Of a stretch of DNA of 64,000 bases, positions 47,701 to 59,368 are shown in pieces. The position numbers were made by a program, and so were the translations under genes. The stretch covers positions 4,745,501 to 4,809,500 of the forward strand of contig JAFBJZ010000772.1 in assembly GCA_016785225.1 (NCBI GenBank). Direction: 5' to 3'. Position 1 is the first letter of the stretch. Every line of letters starts with the position of its first letter. The notes under the pieces were generated by a model. It did no database searches. It worked only from the letters and a program-made list of their open reading frames with translations, and was not told where the DNA came from. The stretch comes from Psettodes erumei. Its lineage: Eukaryota > Chordata > Actinopteri > Pleuronectiformes > Psettodidae.

Positions 47701-50127
47701 ACAAGATGACAAAAACTGCCAGAGCCGCTATGGGGAGAAAAAAAAAAGAAAAAAGGGAACGGGCTGGCACCGGGTACTCACACACGTGTGCGGACATGCA
47801 CTTTGTTGTGCACAGTGCGGGGCATACGCACTGATGCGCAGCTGGGATGCAGGTGTCCTCTGAGTGAAGCTGTTGACCTTGGCCGTGTGGCTTTTGATGA
47901 CTGTGACCTGCCTGGACATCGTCCTCCCACGAAGGATCTGCAGCACCAAACAAGAGGATACCTATAAGAAGCTTTTACAATCACAACGGAAGTAGCCCCG
48001 AAACCTCCGTCAACACGATGATAGAGTTTCTACAAATCCTAAAACTAAAAAAATATGCAGACAATGCTGCTGGGATGTAATACAGATGTTTTAGATGGCG
48101 CTTCTATCGTTCACTTACTTTTTTCTCAGTTGCACAGTCAACAGTTTCGCTTTATTTAGAGTTTTCATTGAAACATTTAGCGAGGAAACTAAAAGGAAAG
48201 AAAAGAAATTGCTTTGCTGCCATCAAACAGGTCTTTGTCTTGACAACAATGACCTGACACTCGGACTTGCTGCCAGTCCGTGTCAGTTACATGCTGTATC
48301 TGCTCCTGACAGTGCAGTCAGAGTCAGAGGGGCTGAGTCAAATTACTGCCGCTCTCGACGTGTCCATCTTGGAATCGCACTGGGAAAACAAAAAAAAAAA
48401 AAGAAAAGAAAAGAAAACACATCACGGTCACCGATTCAAATTAAATACCCAGCTCAAGGCCCAGCCTCTAAGATCTCACCCACTGAGACGTCACACGCAC
48501 TCACACAGCACTCCCAACAGCACGACACCCCCCCCATTCAATTCTTACTTACTTATGAGAGGACTTATTACTTTAAGTGGGGGGGGGCATGTTTTTTAAA
48601 GTATTGTCCCCTCTGCTGCAGCAGCCCAAAATGCATTACTCTAATCACTGTGTATGGCATTTATGCCCATGCAAGGTACGTCAATCATCAGTGCATTTGT
48701 ATTTCCACACGTTTTTCTCCAGGTGGCCTGTACAGCACACTGCAAACCCTGACATCCAGTAAGAAGCATTTCTATCTATCTTTAGAATGAGTACCGCCTC
48801 TGAAAACAGGACAACAGCTGCATTTGTTCTGCAGGGAAACAAGAAGCATGACTGCAATTAAATTTTTAAATATCGTCTCGGGTCTTTATTTCATTCGTTC
48901 CTTCATTCATTCATTTTCAGGGTTCGCCTCTTCCAAGATTCAGCCTCGATTGGGCACAAACGCCAACAAACGAGCACAGCAATGGTGACTTCCCCTTTGA
49001 TGGCTGCTCGGAGATGTCCACACATTTCTACATAGGGTCTTGATCTGCTTCCTCTTTTTGTCTCTGTATTTGGCCAGTGAAATGTGCACATATATTAGAT
49101 TGTAGGCGAGACTGGAATAGATAAGATTACAATATATTTTAGACTAGGGGGAGTGGAGTAGAGGAGGAAGAGAGGAAAACTGTAAGGTGAAAATAATGAA
49201 TGTAAATCCTCCAACAGCCCAGGATAGAAAACACTTTTTGTGACACTTGATCACTCCCTCTCAAAAGAAGGTGCAACCACCAGATCCCTGCATTCATCAG
49301 TAATTGATCATAAAGGATCACTACCTGGAAAACCACAGGAATAAATTCAGTTACCTTCTAGCTTTGGAGGTAGTTTTTTTTTTTTTTTAAACTTTACAAA
49401 CAGATATGTAGCACCACTAAGCAGAGAAGAGAGTCTGGTCGAGGACTGAGACAGGTATTACATTAATAAATGTATTCATGAACCAATTATTCTGTCGATT
49501 AATTAATAGTTTGTTTGTCAAGCCGTTTGTCAAGCAAAGGGAGGTTCCAGGATCCCCAGATAGAAGATCTGTTGCTTCTCTCATCGTGAATCTGATATTT
49601 TATTTATATATTTGGGGATTAGGGGCTGTTGTTCAGACAGAAATGTTAAAAGGTCACCTCGGCCTCCTGGAAACTGCGATGGTCGATGTTCATCTTTTTT
49701 TATACATTATCCATTAAGAAGTAAAAAAAAACAGCTTCTCCCATAACCACCGTAACCAGCTGCAGGCCTGCAGTTCGGAGCAGCTGCAAAGTGTCTGTCT
49801 CTTCAGCTTCAAGGCTGCTTCACAGAACAGCGTCACGGACTAGTTTTGTGCGCGCACAAATTTATAACCCCTCCGTCACACTGACATTTTGGCACAGACG
49901 CACGCGCCACCTCGTGACCAATCCGACGCGACTGCACGGTACATACTGCAAGCTGACACCTATTTAAAATGGAGAGAGGATTTACAACGCCAGTCGACCT
50001 ACTACAAATAAAGTTCCCCCTGTCATCGCATGTTAAACACGCGCTCCGGCCGCTCACCTTGTGTGTGATCGGCCGGCCTCCTCCTTCGGCTGCCCGTGCC
50101 GGAGTCCTGCGGGGATGACAGAGACAT
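41727..50127 (-). CDS. cax1: Vertebrate Ca2+/H+ exchanger (CAX, type II)
   Basis: Endomembrane cation/proton antiporter of the Ca2+/cation antiporter superfamily, reported from zebrafish as cax1 and absent from human. Minus-strand exons: 50127-50058, 47937-47782, 47685-47579, 47466-47352, 46908-46792, 46707-46646, 45913-45761, 45665-45435, 45318-45186, 45140-44999, 44872-44689, 44136-44037, 43553-43432, 43334-43303, 43042-42930, 42787-42663, 42576-42482, 42398-42320, 42221-42113, 41800-41727. They total 2319 bases, or 772 residues, with phases consistent throughout. The c-1 exchange motif is GAVVNATFGSITELTFYITA and the c-2 motif is VPEIPEIVNGIQFALQNNIS, the Vnx1-like type II pattern. YFLWPFGKSIHQ is also typical. 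The N-terminus is hydrophilic and Cys/His-rich, and the C-terminus ends LYFFAPSPVGC. Exon 8 uses a GC donor. The exon 9 3' end is the least certain boundary. Confidence 0.9.
44326..44640. mobile_element. Teleost interspersed repeat (SINE/LINE-tail type) in a cax1 intron
   Basis: The stretch starts with a CCATCC-type tail followed by TATACCGCTTATCC. It contains GGGTACAACCTGGACAGGTC, AATTTAGAGTCGCCAATCAA, CTGCATGTCTTTGG and GAACATGCAAACTCC, a pattern I recognise as a very common dispersed repeat in fish genomes. The family name cannot be fixed without a repeat library. It lies between exons 11 and 12 of cax1 and does not disturb them. Confidence 0.7.
47938..50057 (-). other. cax1 intron 1, no nested gene seen
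   Basis: A 2.1 kb intron between the start-codon exon and exon 2. It holds AT-rich runs and a poly-T tract near 49373-49388. A 231-codon plus-strand open frame (48095-48790) has no recognisable similarity and no splice support. Confidence 0.55.
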
Positions 50128-50249
50128 GTCCGCCGGTTCCGACAGCTCAACCCGACCCTTAACGTCTTCTGTCAGTTTAGTCTGAGCGACTGCTCCGCTC
50201 AATGAACACGAGCCGCGGGCGCACTGATTCACGGAAGATGCGCCCGCAT

Positions 50250-50271
50250 GGAATTGTAGGAAATGTAGTCC
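50250..50271 (-). promoter_or_regulatory. cax1: ZNF143/THAP11-type (SBS) motif pair, cax1 promoter
   Basis: On the minus strand the sequence contains GACTACATTTCC followed directly by TACAATTCC, two near copies of the ACTACAATTCC promoter motif. It lies about 125 bases upstream of the cax1 ATG in a GC-rich promoter-like block. Motif knowledge is established; function here is inference. Confidence 0.4.
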
Positions 50272-50299
50272 GCCGCGGTGGCGTTCCTTAAAGGGAAAG

Positions 50300-51330
50300 T
50301 GTTCGGAAGGGCTGCAGTGGTGGAAGAAGCACAAAGCTGCTTCACTTCAACAAAAGCAGTGCATTACACTGGGAAAAATACTCAGTTATAAGCAACGCTC
50401 TGCATTCAGACGTGTTCTTACGTAGCAACACAATTTCGTGTCAACAGCAAGAAAAAGAAAGTGTTAGATTGTAAATGTTGTAGCTGTATCTGGAGCTAAT
50501 TTAATGTATTGCAAGAGCTCATTTTAGAGGATATAAACTGATCAAATCTTCAAACGTACTGTATATACAATCCAAATCGTCAGTGAAACTGCCGTCAAAT
50601 ACACATAGTCGAGCAAGAACTACATTTTTCTCTTAAGTAAGGGTAACAAAATGAAATGCTCACGTAAAATGCAACCTCAACATCTTTTCACTCATAGGCT
50701 ACTTTTTTCTTATTTACAGGAATTAATAACCATCCATACATTTTTTTGTTGTTGTTTGTAATTTGGTGTAATGTATTCATTTGTTTTCTTCCCATGGAAT
50801 ACATTTTTCAGTAAATGACTCTTTAACAATTTTAACAATATATTATATATATACTATATATTAACAATCCAGAAAAAAACAGTAAAATGCAACAAAATAA
50901 ATAAATAAATATGCATTCTATAAAACAAAACAGAAACACAACATTTTTAAAAAGAAAAAAAAATCTTATTTACTTGACTTACTATTGTACTTGTACTTTT
51001 GCTTTTGATTGCATTTGTAAAATATTTTATGAATTTAAGGATTCCTAAAATAAATGTCTGCATGTGGCTGAGACCAGAGAAAATACCTGTAACACAAGGT
51101 CAAACAAGTATTACATTTTTTTTTCACCAATCTGAAATACAGTCTGGCATCTTACTGCAGATTTCGTTCTTGATTTTGAGGAAAAGATCTATGTCCTCTT
51201 TCTTGTGGCTTGTCCTCCATCTCAGTGTCAACTCGATTGTTGTGTTATAGTGTATGTAAGAAAAACTGCTGCCTCAACAAATTCAAATCCTGTACACTGT
51301 TCACTTGCAAAATAAACATATAATGAAAAA
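50300..51330. other. AT-rich spacer, nothing recognised
   Basis: Low-complexity AT-rich sequence between the cax1 promoter and the duplicated zp promoter block, with no supported gene. Confidence 0.5.
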
Positions 51331-51334
51331 CAAA

Positions 51335-51790
51335 GCTTGAGGACAGGAAGACCTATGAAAAGGTTTTTGTGACCCAAAAGTTGGACTTGCAAATAAAAAC
51401 TTTAATGTCAAACTCTCATCCACCACATGACCTGATCTGATAAGACACATTTTTCATCCCATTGTCCCTGGTCATATGAGGATCCCAAAAGTCTTTTCAA
51501 GTGATTCACCATAAAATGTAGAAAAAACAAAACAAAATAAAACTTACATAATGCACCTCAAACGTCTGTTGAAATCTAAAATATGGGAAGCCCTAATTGG
51601 TGGTTTACTTGGCCACATCGAGTCTACCCATATATTGTATAAATGTGGCAACACACAAAAGTGATACACTTGGGGACTCCCCAAGTCAAAATCACGGTAA
51701 AGCATTGGGGTTCCCCTGGTTTAATGTCACTAGTGCCTTGCCAGGCTAGTTTGGTAATTTGAATGAATATGTTCCTAACAAGCTAGCTGG
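51335..51790 (+). repeat. Decayed upstream copy of the zp promoter and first-exon start
   Basis: Similar in order to 51915-52330. Shared blocks include GTGACCCAAA, CTTTAATGTCAAACT, CCTGATCTGA, GAAGCC then ATTGGTGGTT, a TATAAA (51638-51643), AAGTGATACAC, and a stretch matching the zp signal-peptide region. The ATG of the functional copy is replaced by an ACG-like triplet and no downstream zp exons follow. It appears to be the remnant of a tandem duplication offset by about 525-585 bases. Confidence 0.75.
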
Positions 51791-51914
51791 TTAAAAATAT
51801 AGCCTGATTTTATGGTCAGGGATTTTCTGTCAGAGATTTGGTGAAAAAATCAATACTCCAATCAATACTCCATGTTTGTCATTGTGCACTAGCACAAAAA
51901 AACATTTAGTGACA

Positions 51915-52330
51915 AATAAAACTCAAGGCCACAAAGACCTTTAAAAAGTTTGTGACCCAAATGTTGCATTTGTCAATAAATACTTTAATGTCAAACTGTC
52001 TATCTACCTGACCTGATCTGACAGGACATGTTTCATCCCCTTGTCCCGCCCATAAAAACAGTCTAGTGAAGGTGACATACATGAAGCTTTTAAGTGGCGG
52101 TAGAAGGATGGGAAGCCTTGATTGGTGGTTATTTCACATCAGAGGTGGGATTTCTCATACATCAATTCAAGTCACTTATAAATGATGCAGCATGCATAAG
52201 TGATACACATGGGGGCTGTCCAGGTCAAACTGCTGTGAAACCATGGCAAAGCGTTGGAGTCTCACTCATTTGGTGGCACTAACCTTGCTAGGCTGCTTAG
52301 TTGGGACAAATGTAGAGGCTCAGGGCTCAA
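51915..52330 (+). repeat. Intact copy of the duplicated zp promoter/first-exon block
   Basis: Second member of the tandem pair. It carries the active-looking TATA box and the real zp start codon at 52243. Confidence 0.75.
52177..52182 (+). promoter_or_regulatory. TATA box of the zp gene
   Basis: TATAAA in CACTTATAAATGATG, 61 bases upstream of the zp ATG's preceding base. A start site near 52207 would give a leader of about 35 bases; very short leaders are common in fish egg-envelope genes. Confidence 0.6.
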
Positions 52331-54523
52331 ATTGGCAGAGGCCTGCAACATCGAAGGGTGGTTCACCTCCTCAGAATCCAAAAGTTTCACCACAGCAGCG
52401 TGTGCCTCCTCTAGCGCCAAAGATCAAACCAGCTCCATCACCAAACATTCCTCGAGATCCTAATCTGCCAAAGCCCCCCCCCAAACAAAATCCTCAAATA
52501 TCCCATGATCAGGGTCTCCTGCAGCAAAAGCTCCTTCAACCACAGCGCCCACTAAAGCCTGTAGTGTCAAAGACATCACCATATATCGAGAAAAACTGTG
52601 AAGTGGCACGAAGTGTGAGAATTACATGTGGAGTTCGTGGTATCTCTCCTGCTGAATGCGAGGCCATAGACTGCTGTTATGATGGCCAAGAGTGCTACTT
52701 TGCAAAGGCAGGTGAGTTTTTGGAAAGGCTATTTTTCTCTTTATAGTCAAGTACTTTTTTCAGATTTCCTGATTGATTTACATTGATTGATTAAATAGTG
52801 TACTGCCAATGGCAATTCAAGCTGTGAAAACATGATTATACTCAGAGCAGTCAGATAAGATGTTATACATCTTTATGTGTTTTTACATTTGATCAATAAT
52901 ATCCACTTATCAATACCTGGTTTTGTGCAACTAGTGACTCTCCAGTGCACCAAGGATGGCCACTTCATTGTTGTAGTGGCCAGAGATGCCACTTCGCCCG
53001 ACACTGACTTCGACAGGATTGAGTTGTTCGAGCGCGGTCCAGGCTGCACACATGTTGCCGCTAACTCAGAGTTTGCCGTCTACCACTTTCGTGTTACTGC
53101 TTGTGGCACTTCTGTTTACGTAAGATTTTGATTTGATTTTTAAAAATATATATATTTTCTTCAACAAATGCTAACACCTTTAAATAGGGCCTGTGCATAT
53201 TTACCTGTACCTTTTCTCTGTTTTTTTAGGAACAGTCTGGTATTATCATGTATAGGAATTCTCTGTACGCCTTCGCTGAGACGATTTCTGATGATAAGGG
53301 AATGATTACCAGAGACACAGAGTTTAAGTGGGTGATCATTTTTTAGAGCATTACAGTGATAAATAGAGCCTGTGAAAAGGTAAAATAAGCCTGTTTTTCT
53401 CTTGCCAGCCTGTTCATAGAGTGTCACTACATGAGCACCTCTGTTCAAGCTGTGATCGCAGAAGTACTTCATATAGATCAGCCTCCTCTACCAATTGCTG
53501 CTGTGGGACCCATCACAGTAGAAATGAGGCTGGCTAATGGGCAATGCCTGACAAAGGGTTGTAATGAAGGTAAGTGGATTTTTGCCTGGCTGCCTTTATA
53601 GATTACTTAATTATGCTGGCTGGCATATTAAGTGGTAACTCTGCTCTTACAGTGGATGCAGCCTATACCTCATTCTATGCGAAGGAACACTACCCTGTGA
53701 TTAAAGTCCTGAGGGAACCTGTGTACGTGGAGGTTCAACTCATGGGAAAGACAGATGTATTACTTGTCTTGACTCTTGCTCGCTGTTGGGCAACTGCAAA
53801 CTCTAGCCCCCACAGTCTGCCACAGTGGGACCTTCTGATAGACGGGTAAGTAAAACACCAATTTACACTGCCCTGTGTTTGACAACATTTTCAATATTTG
53901 TCAGAATTCACACTTGAGTCAAGTTTGTTTACAAAGAATAGTGAATATGAACATGAATGATCAACACAGTCTTCCTTTGGTTGCATTTCATTGTTGTTGC
54001 CTTGATATAATTTGCTCCCCATCCAGATGTCCAAACAGGGATGATTACTACATGTCCTCACTTATTCCAGTTGACTACTCTTCTGGTGTGGAACTTCCCA
54101 AGTCACTACCGGCGTTTCCTTTTCAAAATGTTTACCTTCCTGGATATCCAAAAAACTGTCACAAATAATGAGGTAATGAATATATGATTATGGATATATC
54201 AACCGATGAAGAAAGAACGAAGGAAGTGCTGCCACAAAATATTTTCGTATTGCCAACACTATTGTCTTTGTTCAGGTGTACATTCACTGTAGTACAGCTG
54301 TGTGCAGTTCTGTATTGGGCTACTCCTGTGAGCCGTTATGCTACAGAAAAAGTAAGAGATAAATTCATAATCCGTAGAATTCAGCAGCAATAAGCACTTA
54401 AATCTGACCACATTTGCATCTCTGTGTGTAGAGAGACATGCCGAGGCTGCGGACCAGGGCAGAGCTGAGCGAAAGGTTGTGGCTACTGTTGGACCTGTCA
54501 TCATGAACTCTCCTGAGCAGTAA
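52243..54523 (+). CDS. Egg-envelope zona pellucida protein (ZPB/ZP4-like), apparent frameshift in exon 6
   Basis: Secreted structural glycoprotein of the egg coat. Exons: 52243-52711, 52935-53119, 53230-53327, 53409-53569, 53653-53845, 54027-54172, 54276-54351, 54432-54523. A signal peptide (HLVALTLLGCLVGTNVEAQG) is followed by a Pro/Gln-rich region (residues about 30-110). A P-type trefoil follows (CGVRGISPAECEAIDCCYDG), then the ZP domain (VTLQCTKDGHFIVVVARD to the C-terminal cysteines). This matches choriogenin/ZPB proteins. Exon 6 is one base too long: after YSSGVEL the family-like frame (PSHYRRFLFKMFTF) continues only in the +1 frame, and the uncorrected frame stops at 54166-54168 after about 415 residues. 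Downstream exons are clean and in phase with each other (VYIHCSTAVC, then VVATVGPVIMNSPEQ and stop). It is either a recent pseudogene, a null allele or a sequence error. Confidence 0.85.
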
Positions 54524-57060
54524 CCAGGAAGTAGTATCAAGCTCAAGAATTTGGCTGAAAACATTTAGTAAAACATGTAAAGCATTAATATGTTTCAGCT
54601 ATTTGTGGTATAACATAAAACAGACATATAGCAGGCATGCCAAACAACTGAAATACAAATACAATACAAAAATATACTGCAAAAAGAATGAAATGGTATT
54701 GTATTATAGTCAAATTTGTATTAAAAACATTGGCTTCAGTGTTCTGTAAATACTTTGACTATTTTTTGTGCATAATATACTTTTTTTTAAATTGTCAGTG
54801 ACGGTCACGGTAACTTGAACCACTGCCACTATAATTTAACTTATACTTTTAATATGACTGCTAAAATGAAATTACAACACATTTTTATATAAATGTTTAA
54901 TGTAAATAACAAGTAATAGCAATTCATACTTTAACTGTTTTGCTGTGATTTCATATTTAATTCATTATACAGATAAAACATATTTTAAAAATATAAAGCA
55001 GTCTTACCCAATATTTAACACACTTACAGTGTTGTCACAAAATCCAGACATTAAAGGATGAAGCTTTAGTTTTAGAGGACATACAAGAGATATATACTTA
55101 CTTTTGAAGATAACTGCATTTTTACAAAATTTTTGCAGGGCTTAAGTGGAAATTTTATTTTAAACATGGCAGATAGCAGCAGTGCACCATTAAAACTTAC
55201 TGTACTTCACTATTTCAAATAAATTGTGTGCTGACTGGCATTACAAAGATGTTATCAACTGTGCATGTCTTCATTTAATGTCAACTGCTAATGTGAATCT
55301 TATAGAACAAAGATTCATTTATTACTTTATTCAAAGGTGACTGATTTTTATCTTCTGCAAAAAACTCAAGTCAATAGTAAAGGAGAGAACAGTGTTACCA
55401 AGGTTTTATATTTACTGACAGATCATTAAGGTTATAGTTAATGAACAATAGAATGTGTCAACATATTTATGAGGTTTTTGTACAACCAAGATTTAAACAA
55501 ACAGTAGCATACTGAGTAAAACTGAAATGCATTAATTGAGTCTTGCTATTTGCAGCATTACATCAAAATTCATATAAAAATAGAAATACACTGACAAATC
55601 TACAAATAGAGCTTTAAAGATGCAGGTTAGAAATCTTTGCTATTAAACAGATTTTTTAATGTTAGGTTCACTTTCTTTCACATTCTGGTTTTGAAAGAAA
55701 TGTATCACTTTACAACGGTTATTTTATAAAGGGCTGTTATTAGACTCGTTTTGTAAGGGATGGAATACAATATAGTACATAAACAGCCTTCATACACAGA
55801 ATATATCTTATTTAGGCAAGTTCTGAATATAATATTGCCTTGTTTTAATAGTTCTCGCCATTTAGCAAACTTCAAGACATTCTGCAACACTGATAAAACA
55901 AAATCTTTGAACCCTTAATTCTGTTATCTGTCAAGGCTTGAATGACATTTTACTGTCATTTACTGTCAGACTATTTTTTTTAAATTAAATGTACTTTTAA
56001 AGGTTTCATACTTAACACTTGAAAAATGACACTGCATTGCCAACAAATCCAGCCATAAAATTTCTATAGCAACAATAAACATGGTGACCCTAAGCAATAT
56101 GGAGGAGCATTATAGCAACATCGAGGTCGTGAAACAAACATCTTTGGTATGGTAGCAGTGACTTATGTGATTATCAGCCTTCTGTGGCAGTTTTATTTTT
56201 TCATTGACACTCAACATACACTGATGTGAGAGTTGCATCAACCAACATGTCGCAGTTACCATCAAAATATAAAGTTTGTCAAAAGAAGTGCAATATACTG
56301 TAAGTAACACGTGACTCACTAAACTTTGACTTAACTAGTACAGTGAATCCATAAACACTATACCTGGAAATAATGTTCATTGCAATAAAAAAAAAGGCCT
56401 TTTTGAATATTCTGACACTTTTTTATTGCAGGAAACTGTAAACCATAACATAATTCACATGTATTCACCAGTGAACTACCTGCAGTCCACAGCCAGCAAG
56501 TGATTTAGATGGACTGTACTCTTCAAATCACATCTCTGATCAGACATATTTGTTCCATTTGTGAACAAAGGTGATTAACTGAAGTGCTGACACTAAATAT
56601 TGCCAATCCACAAGAATGACCCCATGTCAGTTGCATATCACCATTCAATGATTGTCTTGCAGTTGAAATTTGTTCTCCTTCTGCAATACAGTTAGTTAAC
56701 ATGAGTAAAACAGTTTGCAGCGAATCCAGTGTGGCAGCTTATTATTGAAAATGAAGCACAGACATATTATTTGAATAATTTCCAGAACAGGTGATATTGG
56801 TTTGGAGTGTTTTCCTTTAAGAGTCAGATAGTCTTTCAGAACTTGCTTTGCAGGTCCTTACCACATAATAGCATGAATGTGGGTTCAACAACACACACAT
56901 GAAAAACAAAAAAGAGACCAAAGAAATCCCTCACCAAAACGTGCACAATGAACTTTTGAGTCCTCTTTTGGGCTTCTCCTGCTCACCAATCCTAAAACAG
57001 GCAAACACAGTGAGAGCTCGCACAACTCAGCTGTGTGCATTCACTTTCCTCCTCTTCCCC
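54524..57060. other. AT-rich spacer; right part probably tmem263 3' UTR
   Basis: No coding exon is seen. A minus-strand AATAAA (plus TTTATT 56422-56427) would give tmem263 a 3' UTR of about 630 bases. A plus-strand AATAAA at 55218-55223 is the first clear hexamer after the zp gene. Confidence 0.45.
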
Positions 57061-58382
57061 TCAGTCAGACTTGTCCTTCTTTTTGCCTCCTCCTATGGGA
57101 ACTTTACTGACCACAGCGGAGCCAACAGAGGTCACTCCTCCAGCTACGGCACATACTCCTCCTTTAACCAGCCCCACTCCCATGGCAGGCACAGCAGCTA
57201 CGGTGCTGACGGCTGTCTTGGTGAGGTCCAGACTCTTTCCTCCTATCCAGGTCACGCCGCCCACTGTCGCTCCTAAAGCTCCCTTGGTGGCACCGTACAA
57301 GCCCCCTGCCAGCCTACCCAACATGCCCGGCTGTGTCTGTGGGTGGTCCTTGTTGTTGTCTGACAATAGCAACATGAAGAACACACAAGATTCAATGCAT
57401 TTCTGCTGTGTTACTCATATTCTTCACTGGCTAATGAACAGCTCTACGGAGAGGACAGTACAGGAGCAACACATTAGGGATCTTGTATGTTATTCTAAAA
57501 CCTTTTTAGAAAAATTGCAGTTTAATGCAAAACTGTAGGATTAGGCAATTAATAAGAAACACTGTAACCATGATAATGATGTTGCCATGATGAACAGGAT
57601 TCTGAAACAAGTTGCATTTGGGCTGCAACAAATTTGAATAATCAATTACAGCTTACATTTCTTTTTTTAGTTAACTGATAAATTATTTGTGAAAATAGTG
57701 TTCATCACAATGTCAACCAAATTTGACCAAAATGACCAAATTTTTGCTTTAAAATATGACTTTACGACCTGATATCCCGACCATGTACTCGCAACCTCCC
57801 CTCATCTCTTAAATGTCCCGCATAAATAAAAGCAAAAGTGGCCAAAAAAATGCTTCAAGGATAACAATGTAGTTGTTCTGTGTTTGCTGCCGATTAGTGC
57901 ACATTTGGTGTGCTAGTGACTATTTACAGCAGGAGGGTTGTACCTATAAGATTGACTCAAAAGTAACTTCAGCGGCCATGCTCAGGGTAAAGCGGGAACA
58001 TGTCGCTTGGTGCAGCGATGTGACTCAACTATGCTTTTAATTTAATTACAATGGGGGTCTATGGGTCATAGAAAGAAGCTAATGAAGGAAAAATATTGAG
58101 TATCTATTTTTAATGACTTAAATGATTACTTGTGCATCAGCTATGGACCAATTACTCTACTGAGTATTCGTGAAGAAAGGCTCTTGCTCTGCTGTGTCCC
58201 CTTTTAGTCTACACATTTTGGGCTCATCAGAACAATCATTGTAGCTGGCCCCTTCCAGAACAGCTAATCACTATGCAACACTTCTCTGCATCAGGAGCGT
58301 TGCAGCTAAACTTACCTGTGGCTACCGGCTCATCTTCGAGGTATGCAGGCATGTCCTCAGGCACCTGCTCCGCCTGACTCAT
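57061..58382 (-). CDS. tmem263: Transmembrane protein 263
   Basis: Small membrane protein linked in mammals and birds to skeletal growth through growth-hormone receptor signalling. Two coding exons on the minus strand, 58382-58316 and 57359-57061 (phase 1 junction), give 121 residues; human has 116. The N-terminus MSQAEQVPEDMPAYLEDEPV matches the family start. DHPQTQPGM is followed by glycine-rich hydrophobic segments (ALGATVGGVTWIGGKSL and VCAVAGGVTSVGSAVV), and the Lys-rich end GGGKKKDKSD is the family signature. The acceptor CTTCCTCAG|AGAG lies just before the ATG, so at least one upstream non-coding exon exists. Confidence 0.95.
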
Positions 58383-59368
58383 CTCTCTGAGGAAGTAAAT
58401 CACACAATAACTGAAGGAGACCATGACACACTGTAAAGTGCAGGAATCTGTTGGGAAAATGACATCCGACAGTGATGCTGCAACTGAAAATTGTTTTCTC
58501 TCTGGTACTGTTACAAACCTCTGTGTGAGCTGCAGACACGCGTCTGTGCTTGCTATTGCACAGTTTTTTGATGTGTTATTCCAGTCATTTATGTTAAAGA
58601 GGGCAACAGCAGGAAGGAGACATCTGCTTTTGAAGTATTTGTAATCACTTTAAAAAGTCTCATATTGGAGTTCTTTACACAGCCATGAAGCCTTGCCTCG
58701 TTCTACCTCGTTCAACAGCTGCTGCAACTTTCCAACAAGGTGCGATTGTGACAAGGTTGCATACTGTACACAGGTTGCTGAAAGCCTGAAAGTTCCAAAC
58801 ACTAGGTGTAACTGTTTGCACTGGGTCTGGAACAGGCGCCCGGCGTGTTAAGAAAATAAAGCAGCTCGCTTTGGGTGTTGCTGCTCATCCCAAAACAAGG
58901 CAGACCTGTTCACAGCCTGTCACACAGCCATACAGACAAACTGTAAAACACAGCAACAACAACAAAAAAAACAAACAGCAGGGACAGACTCTCTCAGCTT
59001 AAATCACGTGATGCTGAAAAGCGACAAGTTAAATATACTACCAAATCTTAATTTGTAGACTGTACTGAAAACAGAGAAAGGAAAGAGTCTGTATGTGTTT
59101 GGGCTATGATGTCACTTTCTCATCTAATAATGCCTTGTTAAGAAGTTATGAAATCTCCACAGACGAAAAAGAGCCGTTCATTAAAGATGAAGATAGGGGG
59201 AAATATAACTTTGACAGTTAACTGATGGGCGAACAACCCTACAAACCCTGTGAATCGTAAGTTTCTAATTTAACGTTTTAATATAATGTAAAAAAAAAAA
59301 AAGAAGTCAGCTGGCTAAAGGCCTAACACCAGTGCTGGGAAGCTAACGTACAGCATCTGTTTAATTAC

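Noticed and set aside
48095..48790. 231-codon plus-strand open frame in cax1 intron 1
   Set aside because: Low-complexity Lys/Ser runs, no recognisable domain and no splice support.
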